From NCBI RefSeq assembly GCF_025950095.1, contig NZ_JAPDDR010000006.1, forward strand, positions 372,001 through 436,000: a DNA stretch of 64,000 nt, read 5' to 3'. The notes beneath the pieces are model-generated. The model saw nothing but the letters and a program-made list of their open reading frames with translations. It searched no databases and had not been told where the DNA came from. Position 1 is the stretch's first letter, and every line of letters begins with the position of its first letter. Both the position numbers and the translations under genes were made by a program. The DNA is from Luteolibacter rhizosphaerae. Lineage in GTDB: Bacteria; Verrucomicrobiota; Verrucomicrobiia; Verrucomicrobiales; Akkermansiaceae. Positions 36,535 through 46,117 of the stretch are shown here, one piece after another.

Positions 36535-37868
36535 AGCGCAGAATCGCTCCCAGCCCGCCGGGGTCGCCGATCACCGGTCACCTGAACCGCTTGCGGAATG
36601 ACGTGCTCGGGCTGCTGACCGATGCGACGCGGGAGCATGGCGATGTGATCCGCTTCCGCGTGGGGCCCCTGGTGATGCATCTGGTGAATCACCCGGATCA
36701 CGTGGCGCAGGTGATGATCCGGAACCGGAAGAACTACGACAAGGCTTCGCGGAGTTCCGACTGCCTCGCGCTGATTTGCGGCGAGAGCCTGCTCACCGCG
36801 AATGGTGATGTGTGGAGGCAGCGGCGGCGGATCATCCAGCCGATGTTTCATCGCGCGGCGGTGGAGGGTTTCGTGACATCGATCGCGACCTGCACGCAGG
36901 AGATGCTCGATGCGTGGAGCGTGAAGGCGAAGGCAAGCGAGGCGGTGGATCTGGCCTCCGAGATGATGCGGTTGACCTTCCGCGTGGTGGGGCGCTGTCT
37001 CTTCGGTGTGGATCTGGAGAAGGAAGCGGGCGCGGTGGAGGAGGCGATGCATGTGATGGTGATGCATACCTATCGCCGCTGGCGGAGCATCCTGAACGCG
37101 CCGCCCTCTTGGCCGACGCCGGGGAACCTGCGCTTCCGCTGTGCGGTGGCGGAGGTGGATGAGATCATCGCGGGCTTGATCGCGCGGCAGCGGGTGCAGC
37201 CGCCGGCCACACCGAACTTGCTGACCATGTTGACGGGTAGCCGCGATGCGGAGAGCGGGCTGGGGTTGAGTGATGCGGAAGTGCGGAACGAAGCGATCAC
37301 CTTCCTGCTGGCTGGTCACGAGACGACGGCGAATGGCTTGGCTTGGGCTCTCTTCCTGCTCGACCGGCATCCGGAGCATGCGGAGCGGGTGCGGACGGAG
37401 CTCGATCAAGCGTGTGGAGGACGCCTGCCGGAGTTCGCGGATCTGCCTCAGCTATCGCACGCGCTGCATGTCTTCGAGGAGTCGGTGCGGCTTTACCCGC
37501 CGATCTGGGCGATGGAGCGTCATGTGATCGCTGAAGACGAGATCGGGGGATATCACATTCCGAAGGGCTCTGGCGTGATCATCAGTCCGTACACGCTGCA
37601 CCGGCATCCGGCATTTTGGGAAGAGCCGGAGCTGTTCCGGCCGGAGCGCTTCGAGCGCAGGGATCATGAGGCGTATTATCCCTTCGGCGCGGGGCCGCGA
37701 TTCTGCATCGGCAGCGAGTTCGCCCTAGCGGAGGCGCGGGTGATTCTGCCGATGATCCTGCGGCGCTTCTGCTTCGTGGCGGAGCCGGGGCAAAGTGGAG
37801 AGCCGGAGCCGGGGATCACGCTGCGGCTGAAGGATGGCTTCCGGGTGCGTCTGGAGGAGCGGCTTTAG
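36531..37868 (+). CDS. Cytochrome P450
   Basis: 445 aa from the ATG at 36531, overlapping the sulfotransferase stop. Motifs: I-helix LLAGHETT (residues about 259-266), the ExxR segment FEESVRLYPP, and the heme loop FGAGPRFCIG with Cys392 as the axial ligand. There is no signal peptide, so it is a soluble bacterial-type enzyme. It would hydroxylate a substrate that the neighbouring sulfotransferase could then sulfate. No ferredoxin or reductase gene lies next to it. It ends 4 bp into the convergent small gene. Confidence 0.9.
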   Translation: MKRRIAPSPPGSPITGHLNRLRNDVLGLLTDATREHGDVIRFRVGPLVMHLVNHPDHVAQVMIRNRKNYDKASRSSDCLALICGESLLTANGDVWRQRRRIIQPMFHRAAVEGFVTSIATCTQEMLDAWSVKAKASEAVDLASEMMRLTFRVVGRCLFGVDLEKEAGAVEEAMHVMVMHTYRRWRSILNAPPSWPTPGNLRFRCAVAEVDEIIAGLIARQRVQPPATPNLLTMLTGSRDAESGLGLSDAEVRNEAITFLLAGHETTANGLAWALFLLDRHPEHAERVRTELDQACGGRLPEFADLPQLSHALHVFEESVRLYPPIWAMERHVIAEDEIGGYHIPKGSGVIISPYTLHRHPAFWEEPELFRPERFERRDHEAYYPFGAGPRFCIGSEFALAEARVILPMILRRFCFVAEPGQSGEPEPGITLRLKDGFRVRLEERL

Positions 37869-38068
37869 TTGTGGCGCACGGGGAGCGGACTGTTTCTTGC
37901 CGGCAGTTCGGTCACCGGTTGTCGCAGGGCGTGGAGGTAGTAGACGACATGAGGGCGCGAGCCTTCGAAATGGATCTCCTTCGGGTCCGTGTCGGTGATG
38001 GTGAAGGACTCCGCCATCACTTCCTTCCATTTGTCTTCACCGATCAGATGTACTTCGAATCTTTTCAT
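37865..38068 (-). CDS. Small hypothetical protein, 67 aa
   Basis: 67 aa, convergent with the P450 gene with a 4-bp overlap. The sequence MKRFEVHLIGEDKWKEVMAE...HFEGSRPHVVYYLHAL is well balanced and looks like a genuine small cytoplasmic protein. No family recognised. Confidence 0.55.
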   Translation of the reverse strand: MKRFEVHLIGEDKWKEVMAESFTITDTDPKEIHFEGSRPHVVYYLHALRQPVTELPARNSPLPVRHN

Positions 38069-38243
38069 GGCATGATGAGATTCTCCGGGAAGTCTAACCG
38101 AAGCAAGGCGGGCCTTGGTCCTTCGCTTTGCTGCAAGGTCGGCGGGTGGCGCTTCTTGAATAGGTCCTGATCTTCGCCATGTCCGTGGTGGGACAGGGAC
38201 AAAATTCTTGAATAAAGTGGGTCAATTGTGGCGTTTTTAACGC

Positions 38244-40054
38244 GTGAAATTGACTTCAGTTGTCGGATTCTTGCTCGTTGGCCAGCCTTTGGTCGCCTCC
38301 CCGCAGGCCGAGATCGCGTCCAAGGTGCCCCAAGCCAAGACGATCCTGGATGCGTGGCAGGGTGCCGATGCAAAGCGGGCGGAGAAGAAGGTGCACATCG
38401 TGTATTGGACGCCATCCGACCGCGATCCGGCGCCGAGATATGAGGAGCGGCTGGGGACGATCATGCAGGACATCCGCGACTTCTACGCGAGGGAGATGAA
38501 GCGGCTTGGCTTCGGGCCGATGACGATCCGTCTGGACTACGGTGACTCAGGCAAGATGAAGGTGCACGTGGTGAAAAGCCGGAAGCCCTACTCTGCCTTC
38601 GATGTGCAGTCCGGCAGCGAGATCCGCAGCGAGTGCCTGGGCACGCTGCGGGCGGCGGGGATCGATCCGGAGAAGGAGACGATCGTGATCTTCTGCAACA
38701 TGTCGAACTGGGATCCGGCGAAATCCACGATCACGCAGAACAGTCCCTACTATGCCGGTGGTAGCAACCGGCAGGGAACCGCGTGGCAGGTGGATTCCCC
38801 GATCCTCGAGCTTGATTCGCTGGCGAAGAAAGAGCCGCGGGTGAAAGACGGCCAGTACGGCGACATCTCGATCGGGCGCTACAACTCGATCTTCATCGGA
38901 GGGATCTGTCACAGCTCGGGCATGCGCTCGGGCTGCCACATAACCGCGAGCGTCCGGATGAGGCGGCGGCGCTGGGAACCGCGCTGATGGGCAGTGGTAA
39001 CCGGACCTATGGCGAGGATCTGCGCGGAGAAGGGAAGGGCTCCTTCCTCACCCTCGCGCACGGCTTGAAGTTGGCTTCGCATCCGATCTTCTGCGGTTCG
39101 GTGAAAGGTATCGATTCTCCTGCGAATGCAGAGTTGCACGAGGTGAAGGTGGTGAACGAAGGCAAGAGCTTCACCTACAGCGCACGGGTGACGGCGAATC
39201 CGCCGCCCTATGCGGTGCTGGGCTACATGGACCCGGAGGGTGGCGGTGACTACGACGCGACGACCTGCACGGCGATCCCGGACAAGGATGGGAACTTCAA
39301 GCTCGAAGCGGGTGCCTTGGCTGCGGGGAAGGCGGGAGTCTTCCGCGTGGTGGTGGTGCAAGCAAACGGCGCCGCCAGTTCCTTCGCCGGGGCGAGCACG
39401 CCCTTCACGTATCCCTATCTGGTAGCGAAGGACGGGACGGTGGATCTGGCCGCGACAGAAGCCCGCCTGCTGCTGCTGCCGCTCGCAAAGGCGGCGGAGA
39501 AGAAGGATGCCGCGGCGCTGGCGAAGGAGATTGCCCGGGTGAAGGCGGCGAATCCTTCCCAGGCCGTGCTTGAAGCGGCAAAGGTTTTGGCCGATCCGGC
39601 CGCGGACAAGCCGGGTGCCTCGCCCGCCCAAGCGACCGGCGACAAATGCGATCTGCCGACGGCAGCGGTGAAGTCGGCCAAGGTCGGCTGGGGTAGGGCG
39701 GTGATGAACCGCCTGCCGGATAGCGATCTGCTGTTCTCCTGTGGATCCCGGCTTTTCTCACGCGGCATCTACGCGCATGCAAATGCGAGCCATGTGTGGG
39801 ATGTGGGCGGAAAGTGGAAGACGCTGAGCGGTCATGCCGGTCTGCCCGATGGACGCGATGGCGGCTCCTGCGTGTTCGTGGTGAAGGCGGACGGCAAGGA
39901 GCTCTGGCGCTCCAAGAAGACGGAGCCGGGAACGCTGCGTTCCTTCGAAGTCTCCGTGGAGGGGGCGAAGGAGATCGAACTGAGCGTGGAGGATGCCGGC
40001 GATGGCATCGGCTCCGACTGGGGATGCTGGTTCGAGCCGGTGGTGACGCGTTGA
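38244..40054 (+). pseudogene. Secreted metzincin-type metalloprotease with NPCBM-like domain, frameshifted
   Basis: The first frame (38244-38987) has a signal peptide (residues 1-19) and a protease domain up to YNSIFIGGICH (residue 223). Then it shifts frame. If one G is restored between 38912 and 38913, translation continues as HELGHALGLPHN, a perfect HExxHxxGxxH zinc motif, and runs without a break into the second frame, ending at 40054 (about 603 aa in total). The last ~150 residues (VGWGRAVMNRLPDSD...FSRGIYAHANASHVWDVGG) form an NPCBM/NEW2-like module with a GSDWGCWFEPVV end. As read, no active protease can be made. A sequencing error or a true single-base deletion are the two possibilities. 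Confidence 0.8.
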
Positions 40055-40061
40055 TCCGGGC

Positions 40062-40559
40062 TTAGTGGCGGGCGGCAGGGCGCATCAGCAGTGCGGACTT
40101 GCCTGCGACGATCCGCCGCTGTTCGACCGCGTCGCCTTGAGTCTTGGCATCGGCTTCGAGAGCTTCGAAGTCGGTGCCCTGCCATTCGGGAATGAAGGTG
40201 GCAATGGTGCCGAGCAGGAGCCAGAGGCGGCGTTTGCCCTCGATGCCGAGGGCGAGCATTTCGATGGCCTCCAGCAGGCCGAGCGATTCCGGTGATAGTC
40301 CCTCCCAGCGGAGCTTCAGCATGCTCGCCTTCGAGGTGATGCCGCCGGCGGCTTCGCGCAATGCGCTGCGGTCCTCCCCGGTTTTTTCGAGCAGGCTTTC
40401 CAGAAGCTCGCGGTCTTGCTTCACCTTCGCGAGAAGCTCGCTGTAAAATTCCCGGTCGGAGGAAATCTCGCTCTTGTCGGAGAGCAGCGTGAGGACATCA
40501 ATGGCGGCGAGTGATCCGGCGAGGTGGTCGTTGAGGTAGCGTTCGAGATTGCTGTCCAT
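40062..40559 (-). CDS. Hypothetical helical protein
   Basis: 165 aa from the ATG at 40559 (an earlier ATG at 40583 is possible). It begins MDSNLERYLNDHLAGSLAAIDVLTLLSDK, then a coiled helical stretch with an ELLAKVKQDRELLESLLEKTGEDRSALRE core. This resembles bacterial ferritin-like or DUF892-type helical proteins, but I cannot assign a family. There is no signal peptide. Confidence 0.6.
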   Translation of the reverse strand: MDSNLERYLNDHLAGSLAAIDVLTLLSDKSEISSDREFYSELLAKVKQDRELLESLLEKTGEDRSALREAAGGITSKASMLKLRWEGLSPESLGLLEAIEMLALGIEGKRRLWLLLGTIATFIPEWQGTDFEALEADAKTQGDAVEQRRIVAGKSALLMRPAARH

Positions 40560-40771
40560 GAAGGGTGGGAGCGCATGAGGCATGCCATGGAATTATCAAC
40601 GCGGATTGGCTGCGGGCTCGGTAGATGGCGGCGCGAATTGCACGGAAGCGGGGAGCAAATTGAAACCCTTGGCGATCAAGGCTGTTCCGATGACCCGCCA
40701 CTTGTTCAAGAGGCTTAGTCTGCGAGCGAAATGACCCGGCTTGGCGGGCAAACTGCAAGGAGAGAGGAGTT

Positions 40772-41227
40772 ATGAAAACACTGCCACCAATTGTTGTCGT
40801 GGCCGACCGTGGCCGGCTGATCGCTTATCGTTTGGATGAAGCCGACCGACCGCGGGTAGTGGCGAACGAGGAATTTGCCGAAGGGAGCCGCAAGCTTTCC
40901 GAACTCGTGACCGATCAAGCGGGTGCCTTTCCCGTAAGCGGTAGTATCGGCACCGCCTCGGCGGAGCGCCTGCCGCTCGAGAACGAATTGGAGATCCGCT
41001 GCATTCGTGCGATTGCCGAGAATATCCAGACCATCATACGCGAGGAGAAGGTCGGCCGCTGGGCCTTGGTCGCGCCTTCTCAGATCCATCGCGCGATTGT
41101 CGACCATTTGCCGAAGGAAGCGCGCGAGTGCTTGGTACTCCAGATCAAGCGCGATTTAATCAATTCGCCGTCCAAGGATGTGGTCGAAGCAATGAGGCGC
41201 GCGGCGCAGGAGAAGAGCTATGCCTGA
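40772..41227 (+). CDS. Host-attachment-protein-like (AtsE/baeRF-type) protein
   Basis: 151 aa with a strong ribosome-binding site (AAGGAG then GAGGAG, just before the ATG). It has the pattern of the Host_attach family: VVVADRGRLIAYRL, WALVAPSQIHRAIVDHLPKEARECLVLQIKRDLINSP and a DVVEAMRRAAQ end. The family was named from an Agrobacterium plant-attachment protein and is related to archaeo-eukaryotic release-factor folds; its biochemical role is unclear. It is a single-gene unit closed by a terminator. Confidence 0.75.
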   Translation: MKTLPPIVVVADRGRLIAYRLDEADRPRVVANEEFAEGSRKLSELVTDQAGAFPVSGSIGTASAERLPLENELEIRCIRAIAENIQTIIREEKVGRWALVAPSQIHRAIVDHLPKEARECLVLQIKRDLINSPSKDVVEAMRRAAQEKSYA

Positions 41228-41249
41228 GAGCGACACGCCCATGCATGAT

Positions 41250-41288
41250 AAAGCTGCCCGCCGGAGAACCGACGGGCAGCTTTCGTTT
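41250..41288. terminator. Bidirectional terminator
   Basis: The arms AAAGCTGCCCG and CGGGCAGCTTT pair perfectly (11 bp), followed by CGTTTAT. It lies between the convergent 40772 and 41290 genes. Confidence 0.9.
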
Positions 41289-41289
41289 A

Positions 41290-42231
41290 TCAGGTTTCCA
41301 GCAGGTGGAACTTGATTTCGCGGCGGATTCGCGACGGGCGCGAATGCCATGAGGAACACGACTCAACCATGCCCGGCACCTCATCCGTGAGCTGGAAGCA
41401 GAACTTCCGCGGCACGGTGGTGTAGAGCGATCGGGGCGGCAGCTTCCTGCGGATGTGCTTGAGAGCAGCGCCACCTTCGTGGGTGTGGTAGAAGACGCGC
41501 CGTACGCCGATCTCCCGATGCAGGAAGTCGAGCGTGGCAGTGAGCATGGCTTCCTCCCATATGGCGACGTGGCGTTGCATTTCCTTTTCCCAGTAATCGA
41601 GCAGAGCGTCGCGGTTTAGCGTGATGCTGTAGAACTCGATCTCGCTCCCCGGCTTCGCTTTACGGGCCCGCTTGACCGCTGCGGTCATGTCGCGAATCCG
41701 GTCGGTCTGCATCTCCTCGATGAGCGCCTCGCGGCGGCCGAGATCGATATCCATGCGTGCCCATGCGATGGTGGGGAACCCGCCTCCCGCCTCGGGATGA
41801 CCGTAGGCGAGGAAGGGATCCGAGCCATCCTTCGGCAGCGCTCGCTTCAGCCGCTGATACTGGGTGTTGTTGTGGTTCAGGTGTAGCACCAGGCTGACGC
41901 CGCGGCGCGATACCTGGTAGCTCTTCCAGCGAGCGGGATCGCGGCCCCAGATGCCAAGCGAGAGGCGGTAGGCCTCGGAGCCGGGCATCCAGGCGGACTC
42001 CGGGATATCGGCAGCGCGAATCTGTCCGCTGCCGATGCCTGCCATCCAGGCACGCACGGCGGGCTTTTCCAACAGCGGTGAGAATGCGGATTTCCGCAAC
42101 GCGGCAACCGTGGTGCCCTGCGCCGCCACATGGCGGAGAAGGTGGAAGGCGTAGTGATCCTTGCCGTAGTGGAACAGGGTGCGTCCCATCGGCAAACATG
42201 CCATGATCTCATGGCATAACTCCGGTTTCAT
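41290..42231 (-). CDS. Hypothetical protein, no recognised domain
   Basis: 313 aa from the ATG at 42231, where the sequence becomes well-behaved (MKPELCHEIMACLPMGRTLFHYGKDHYAFHLLRHVA); the frame is open to 42318 but the first 29 residues look like non-coding translation. Mixed alpha/beta composition, no signal peptide, no membrane span. Features: SLVLHLNHNNTQYQRLKRAL, GGFPTIAWARMDIDL, and a possible catalytic-looking VFYHTHEGGAALKHI near residue 255. Function unknown. Confidence 0.65.
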   Translation of the reverse strand: MKPELCHEIMACLPMGRTLFHYGKDHYAFHLLRHVAAQGTTVAALRKSAFSPLLEKPAVRAWMAGIGSGQIRAADIPESAWMPGSEAYRLSLGIWGRDPARWKSYQVSRRGVSLVLHLNHNNTQYQRLKRALPKDGSDPFLAYGHPEAGGGFPTIAWARMDIDLGRREALIEEMQTDRIRDMTAAVKRARKAKPGSEIEFYSITLNRDALLDYWEKEMQRHVAIWEEAMLTATLDFLHREIGVRRVFYHTHEGGAALKHIRRKLPPRSLYTTVPRKFCFQLTDEVPGMVESCSSWHSRPSRIRREIKFHLLET

Positions 42232-42565
42232 GTACAATAAGCTTCTTATCCGGCGGCACAGGCATGCTGCCGGTTCTCTCAAGTGCACACGGCTGCGCGG
42301 ATCCGTACATGCGGGCACGAAGATCCCGCGGGAAAGAAGCGTTCAACCGTGACGGGGACGCAGGGAAGCGCGTCCTATCGACAAGCAGGTCCACCACATC
42401 CGGCTAGTGCCGGGAGCGGACCTCTCGCGTCATGGGAATGGATGCAGGCGCATGCGTGAGGAGATAGATCATGTAGCCCGCGTAGGAAAGATAAATGTGC
42501 CGGCCCCCTTTCGGATGACCGGCACACGACCTAACAGAGCTGTGTCTTGCTGGAGAGAGATGGCT
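42232..42565. other. 334-bp intergenic region with a hairpin
   Basis: No gene is seen. A hairpin with arms GTGCCGG and CCGGCAC lies at 42497-42525. On the minus strand it follows the metallo-hydrolase gene and precedes ATTTATCTTT, so it is probably that gene's terminator. Confidence 0.5.
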
Positions 42566-43570
42566 TCAGCCCCAAGCCCAGCGCTCGGCCCACCAGCGAT
42601 ACTTGCCACTGTCTGCCATGATGTGGCCGAGGCCGGGCCATGGCAGATGGAAGGCGTAGCAGCGGATGCGCTTCTCGGCTGCCTCGGTCCAATACTTCTT
42701 GCGCGTGACCACGGCGGTGACCGGGTCGTGATCGAAAGCGATGGTCCAATCCGGATCCGCGAACATCAGCAAGTGATGATGCGCGAGGTCCATGAGGTGG
42801 AGCAGCTCCTCATCGCCGGAGCGGATGCGGAAGCAGGCATGGCCATCGGTGTGGCCGGGAGCGCCTTCCACGCGGACCATGCCGCCGAGCACCTCGGTGC
42901 CGGGCTTCACGGGGCGGAGCTTTTCCTGCAGCGTGTCGAAGTGGCCGCGGACCTCCTTGATCATTCCGGGGATCTGGTTCTTGTCGCGCTTTGACTTGGA
43001 GAAGTCAGGGTTCTCGCCGCGCCAGAAGGAGAGCTCGTCTTCCAGAAGGTAGATCTGCGCATTCGGGAAGGCGGGCTTCCCGTCGCGGACGAAGCCGTTC
43101 AGGTGATCGGCATGCGCGTGGCTCAGGAAGCCGGCAGTGACCTGCTCCGGTGCGATGCCCACGGCTGCCAGTCCATCGAAGAGCCAGCCCATCTGCGGGT
43201 TGTTCACCTTGCCGAAGCCGGCATCGAAGACCGCGACCTCGTTGCCGGAGCGGATCACCAGCACGTTCACGTAGAGGGGCAGGGTGTCCAGGCGTTCGCC
43301 GTGGCGCTCCATCTCCTCCTTCATCTTGGGACGTGCTTCCTCCGGCCACATCAGGCCGAGGCCTTCGCGGAAGCCGAGATTGCAATCGCTGATGGAGAAG
43401 GCTTCGAGCGAACCGATCTTGAAGCGGTAGACGTAGGGATCCCTGAAGGCGGGGGCGGCGGCGTCATTGGCACGTGCCTGCGGGGCCGCGCCGAGTGCGG
43501 CCATGCCTGCCAGCGCGGCGCCGACAAAGCCGCGTCGCGAGAATTCCGGTGATCCTGCGGATTCGTTCAT
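42566..43570 (-). CDS. Tat-exported MBL-fold metallo-hydrolase
   Basis: 334 aa from the ATG at 43570. A twin-arginine signal (SRRGFVGAALAG) is followed by Ala-rich cleavage residues. The beta-lactamase-fold motif HAHADH is at FLSHAHADHLNGF, with later zinc ligands GAPGHTDGHA and an Asp in LMDLAHHH. It most resembles exported MBL hydrolases acting on small molecules such as lactones; the substrate is unknown. Confidence 0.85.
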   Translation of the reverse strand: MNESAGSPEFSRRGFVGAALAGMAALGAAPQARANDAAAPAFRDPYVYRFKIGSLEAFSISDCNLGFREGLGLMWPEEARPKMKEEMERHGERLDTLPLYVNVLVIRSGNEVAVFDAGFGKVNNPQMGWLFDGLAAVGIAPEQVTAGFLSHAHADHLNGFVRDGKPAFPNAQIYLLEDELSFWRGENPDFSKSKRDKNQIPGMIKEVRGHFDTLQEKLRPVKPGTEVLGGMVRVEGAPGHTDGHACFRIRSGDEELLHLMDLAHHHLLMFADPDWTIAFDHDPVTAVVTRKKYWTEAAEKRIRCYAFHLPWPGLGHIMADSGKYRWWAERWAWG

Positions 43571-43636
43571 TTGTGTGACTTCTTGACCCTTACGGGCTGC
43601 TCCGCCGCTTTTCATCAGTGAAACGCGTCTATTATG

Positions 43637-43672
43637 GAAGAAAAAGCGCCCGCCGCCGTGAGGCGGGGGCGC
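43637..43672 (-). terminator. Rho-independent terminator
   Basis: A GC-rich hairpin (GCGCC-type arms) followed on the minus strand by TTTTTCTTCC; it closes the 43701-44468 gene. Confidence 0.85.
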
Positions 43673-43700
43673 CGGGGGAATCTACGAAGGTCCCTGATTA

Positions 43701-44468
43701 TCAGGGGACGTGTGCCGGGAGCTCGTTGGTGGTGTAGGCTTGGCTGGACTGCTCCAAGCCCGCACCGTGGATTTGCGCGTGCTGCGCGCCGCTGAAGCGG
43801 ACGGTGAAGCTGGTGATGGTGCCCAGGGAGCCGATGTTGAACTGGTAGGCGCGGGAATTGATGTAGAGGTCCTCGTACTTGCCGTTCATCCAGACTTGGC
43901 CGTTGTAGACCTTGGCGTAGCGGGATGCATGGGTGGCCGGAATGGTGGTGGTGCCGGAGGAGGTGGTCATGTAGAGCACGGGGGCCGCGCCGCTGTAGAG
44001 GTCGTAGGTCCAGGCCTCGCCGATATCGAGGTGGAAGATGACGGTCCTCAGGCCGGGGACGACGCTGCTACCGCTGGTCTGGGTCTCAAGCGTGCCGCCG
44101 AAAAGATTGGGCAGGATGCCGGTGCCTCCGAAGTAGATCGAGGCGCTGGAGGGGTAGGGGCCGCCACCGACTCCGTTGGCGACCTTGGCGAGACCGCTTG
44201 AGCCGGCATCGGTGTCCACTTGGGAGGCAAGGGCACCCACCCATGCGCTCCAGCCGGGGAAGCTGCCATTGCCGGGGTAGAGGGTGGAGGTCAGCTTCTC
44301 CCAGCCTTCGGTCTTGTAGGCGCCGCCGAGACCGATGGGGTAGTAGACGCTGCCCGGCTGATTGCCTGCCGTCACCGGATCGGTATCGGCCAAGTATTCG
44401 GCCTGCGCGGTGGCGGCGAGCAGGAGGGTGGCAAGGACGGGCTTGAGGAATGTGTGTGTTGTCTTCAT
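43701..44468 (-). CDS. Exported hypothetical protein
   Basis: 255 aa with a signal peptide (residues 1-23, ATAQA). The remainder is rich in Gly, Ser, Thr and aromatics with a beta-sheet look (TVIFHLDIGEAWTYDLYSGAAPVLYM, ITSFTVRFSGAQHAQIHGAGL), and has no known catalytic motif. It may be a surface or matrix protein. A strong terminator follows. No anchor signal is present. Confidence 0.7.
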   Translation of the reverse strand: MKTTHTFLKPVLATLLLAATAQAEYLADTDPVTAGNQPGSVYYPIGLGGAYKTEGWEKLTSTLYPGNGSFPGWSAWVGALASQVDTDAGSSGLAKVANGVGGGPYPSSASIYFGGTGILPNLFGGTLETQTSGSSVVPGLRTVIFHLDIGEAWTYDLYSGAAPVLYMTTSSGTTTIPATHASRYAKVYNGQVWMNGKYEDLYINSRAYQFNIGSLGTITSFTVRFSGAQHAQIHGAGLEQSSQAYTTNELPAHVP

Positions 44469-44759
44469 GACGAGGGAATGATGTGTCCTTGGGATTCCAT
44501 TCCGCTCGCGCCGGGTTGCGATTGATCGGCGAGCAATTGGCTAAGTCGGCCTGCGGGATCAATCCGCCATCAATGGAAGACAATCTAACGGATGTGTGGT
44601 TCCGAGCGCCTGAAGGAACTCCGATGATGCTAGTACAAGCAGCCAATCATCTGGCGCAACGCGCCGCCATTGAAATGCAAAGATGCGTCACGGAATGGCA
44701 AGGAGCCGGGAGCGATGGCGATGGGAGAAGCCCAGTCTACGGGCTTTCTCACCGCCCCG

Positions 44760-46049
44760 ATGATTACTACCCGCGCAGCCCTCATCACCACGGCATTGCT
44801 TGCCGTCGCTTCCACCTCCTATTCCGCCGAGCCCCCGGAGGGCATGAGCTGGATGCCATCCGATCCCCTCGATATCACGCTGAGCGGCGGGCAAGTCTAT
44901 GACCCGTGGTTGAATCTCGCCAGTGTGCCGAACATGTCGCGCACCGCGCCCTTCATCATGAACGGCACGAACCGCTTCTCCGTCCCGAAGTTCCTTGTCT
45001 CCCTGTGCCTGCTGGCTCTGGCTCCCTTCGCGGGCGCCCAGTCTTTGCTGAAGTCTTATCCGCTTCAGGGGGATGTGAAGACCACCTACCGGACTTTCCT
45101 CGCCTCGCAGAATCCCTATCGGATTCCGGATAGTCCCTCGACGATGAAAGGCACCATGACGGTGGCGAGCCCGGGATACGGGGCCAGCATGGGGCTCTAC
45201 AGTTGGACCGGGAACTACTCGATGACGGTGAACCAAGCGGCCACCGCGGCTCCGTCCTTCCGGATTCATCAGGTTGTCTTCCAGCTCGATGTGACCTGGG
45301 ATCCGGCGACGACCTTTCCTTTTACCGGTGGCCCGAAGCTGAACTACAACGGCGGAAACCAGCAGCTTCTCGCGACGCTGCCGATGATCGTGGATGGCAC
45401 CCGCGTGGTGCAGAACGAGACTGGCGTTCCGGAGATGGAGGGGATCGATTCCTTCGCTTACCGGGGGATCACCTGGCAGTGGGATCTCTCGGCGATCGCG
45501 GGTGGCGTCAATAGCGTCAGCATCCAGATGCCGTTCGCGAACCACACCTCGGTGGTGGGAGCTCGCATCGATGTGGCTTCGCAATTCGCCGAACTTGGCG
45601 GACCGGTGCTTACGCCGCTCCAGCAGTGGCGGCAGGATTACTTCCAGACCACCGAGAACAGTGGTGCGGCGGCGGATGATGCAGACCATGACGGCGACGG
45701 TTTGTCGAACCTCGTGGAGTATGCGCTGGGGACACACCCGGCCAGTCCTGCGGGTGGAGATGGGACGAGCGCGCGGCCATCCTCGTCGATCGTCGATGGC
45801 AGGCTAGCCCTTTCGTTCTCGATGCCCGGCAGTCCGCCTGCGGCGCTGACCTATCAGGTGCAGGTCAGCTCCGACTTGGTGCAGTGGACGACACTCGCGA
45901 CCAAGGTGGGAACCCAAGCGTGGGTTTGGAATGCGGGCGGGACCTCCCGTGTCACCACGGTGGCCTCAGGCGAACGATCGCAGGTCACGGTGGCCGACAG
46001 TGCGGCGGTGGGAGGCAAACGGCTGATGCGTCTCAAGGTGGGCTACTAG
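44760..46049 (+). CDS. Exported protein with verrucomicrobial C-terminal domain; start uncertain
   Basis: 429 aa from the ATG at 44760. Two separate export signals occur in the same frame: residues 1 to about 22 (ALITTALLAVASTSYSA) and again after Met at 44958 (SVPKFLVSLCLLALAPFAGAQ). A start at 44958 would give a normal 363-aa exported protein, so the first 66 codons may be an upstream small protein or a fusion. The body is beta-rich, followed by DDADHDGDGLSNLVEYALGTHP and a YQVQVSSDLVQWTTLAT domain, the same tail as in the 11.1-12.0 kb gene. It lies just upstream of the TonB-dependent receptor on the same strand. Confidence 0.65.
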   Translation: MITTRAALITTALLAVASTSYSAEPPEGMSWMPSDPLDITLSGGQVYDPWLNLASVPNMSRTAPFIMNGTNRFSVPKFLVSLCLLALAPFAGAQSLLKSYPLQGDVKTTYRTFLASQNPYRIPDSPSTMKGTMTVASPGYGASMGLYSWTGNYSMTVNQAATAAPSFRIHQVVFQLDVTWDPATTFPFTGGPKLNYNGGNQQLLATLPMIVDGTRVVQNETGVPEMEGIDSFAYRGITWQWDLSAIAGGVNSVSIQMPFANHTSVVGARIDVASQFAELGGPVLTPLQQWRQDYFQTTENSGAAADDADHDGDGLSNLVEYALGTHPASPAGGDGTSARPSSSIVDGRLALSFSMPGSPPAALTYQVQVSSDLVQWTTLATKVGTQAWVWNAGGTSRVTTVASGERSQVTVADSAAVGGKRLMRLKVGY

Positions 46050-46117
46050 GCCCAATGGAGCGCAAGACTATCTAACAGAATGGCCGCTCGTTCGGGCGGC
46101 GGTGGAGCAGCATTCAA

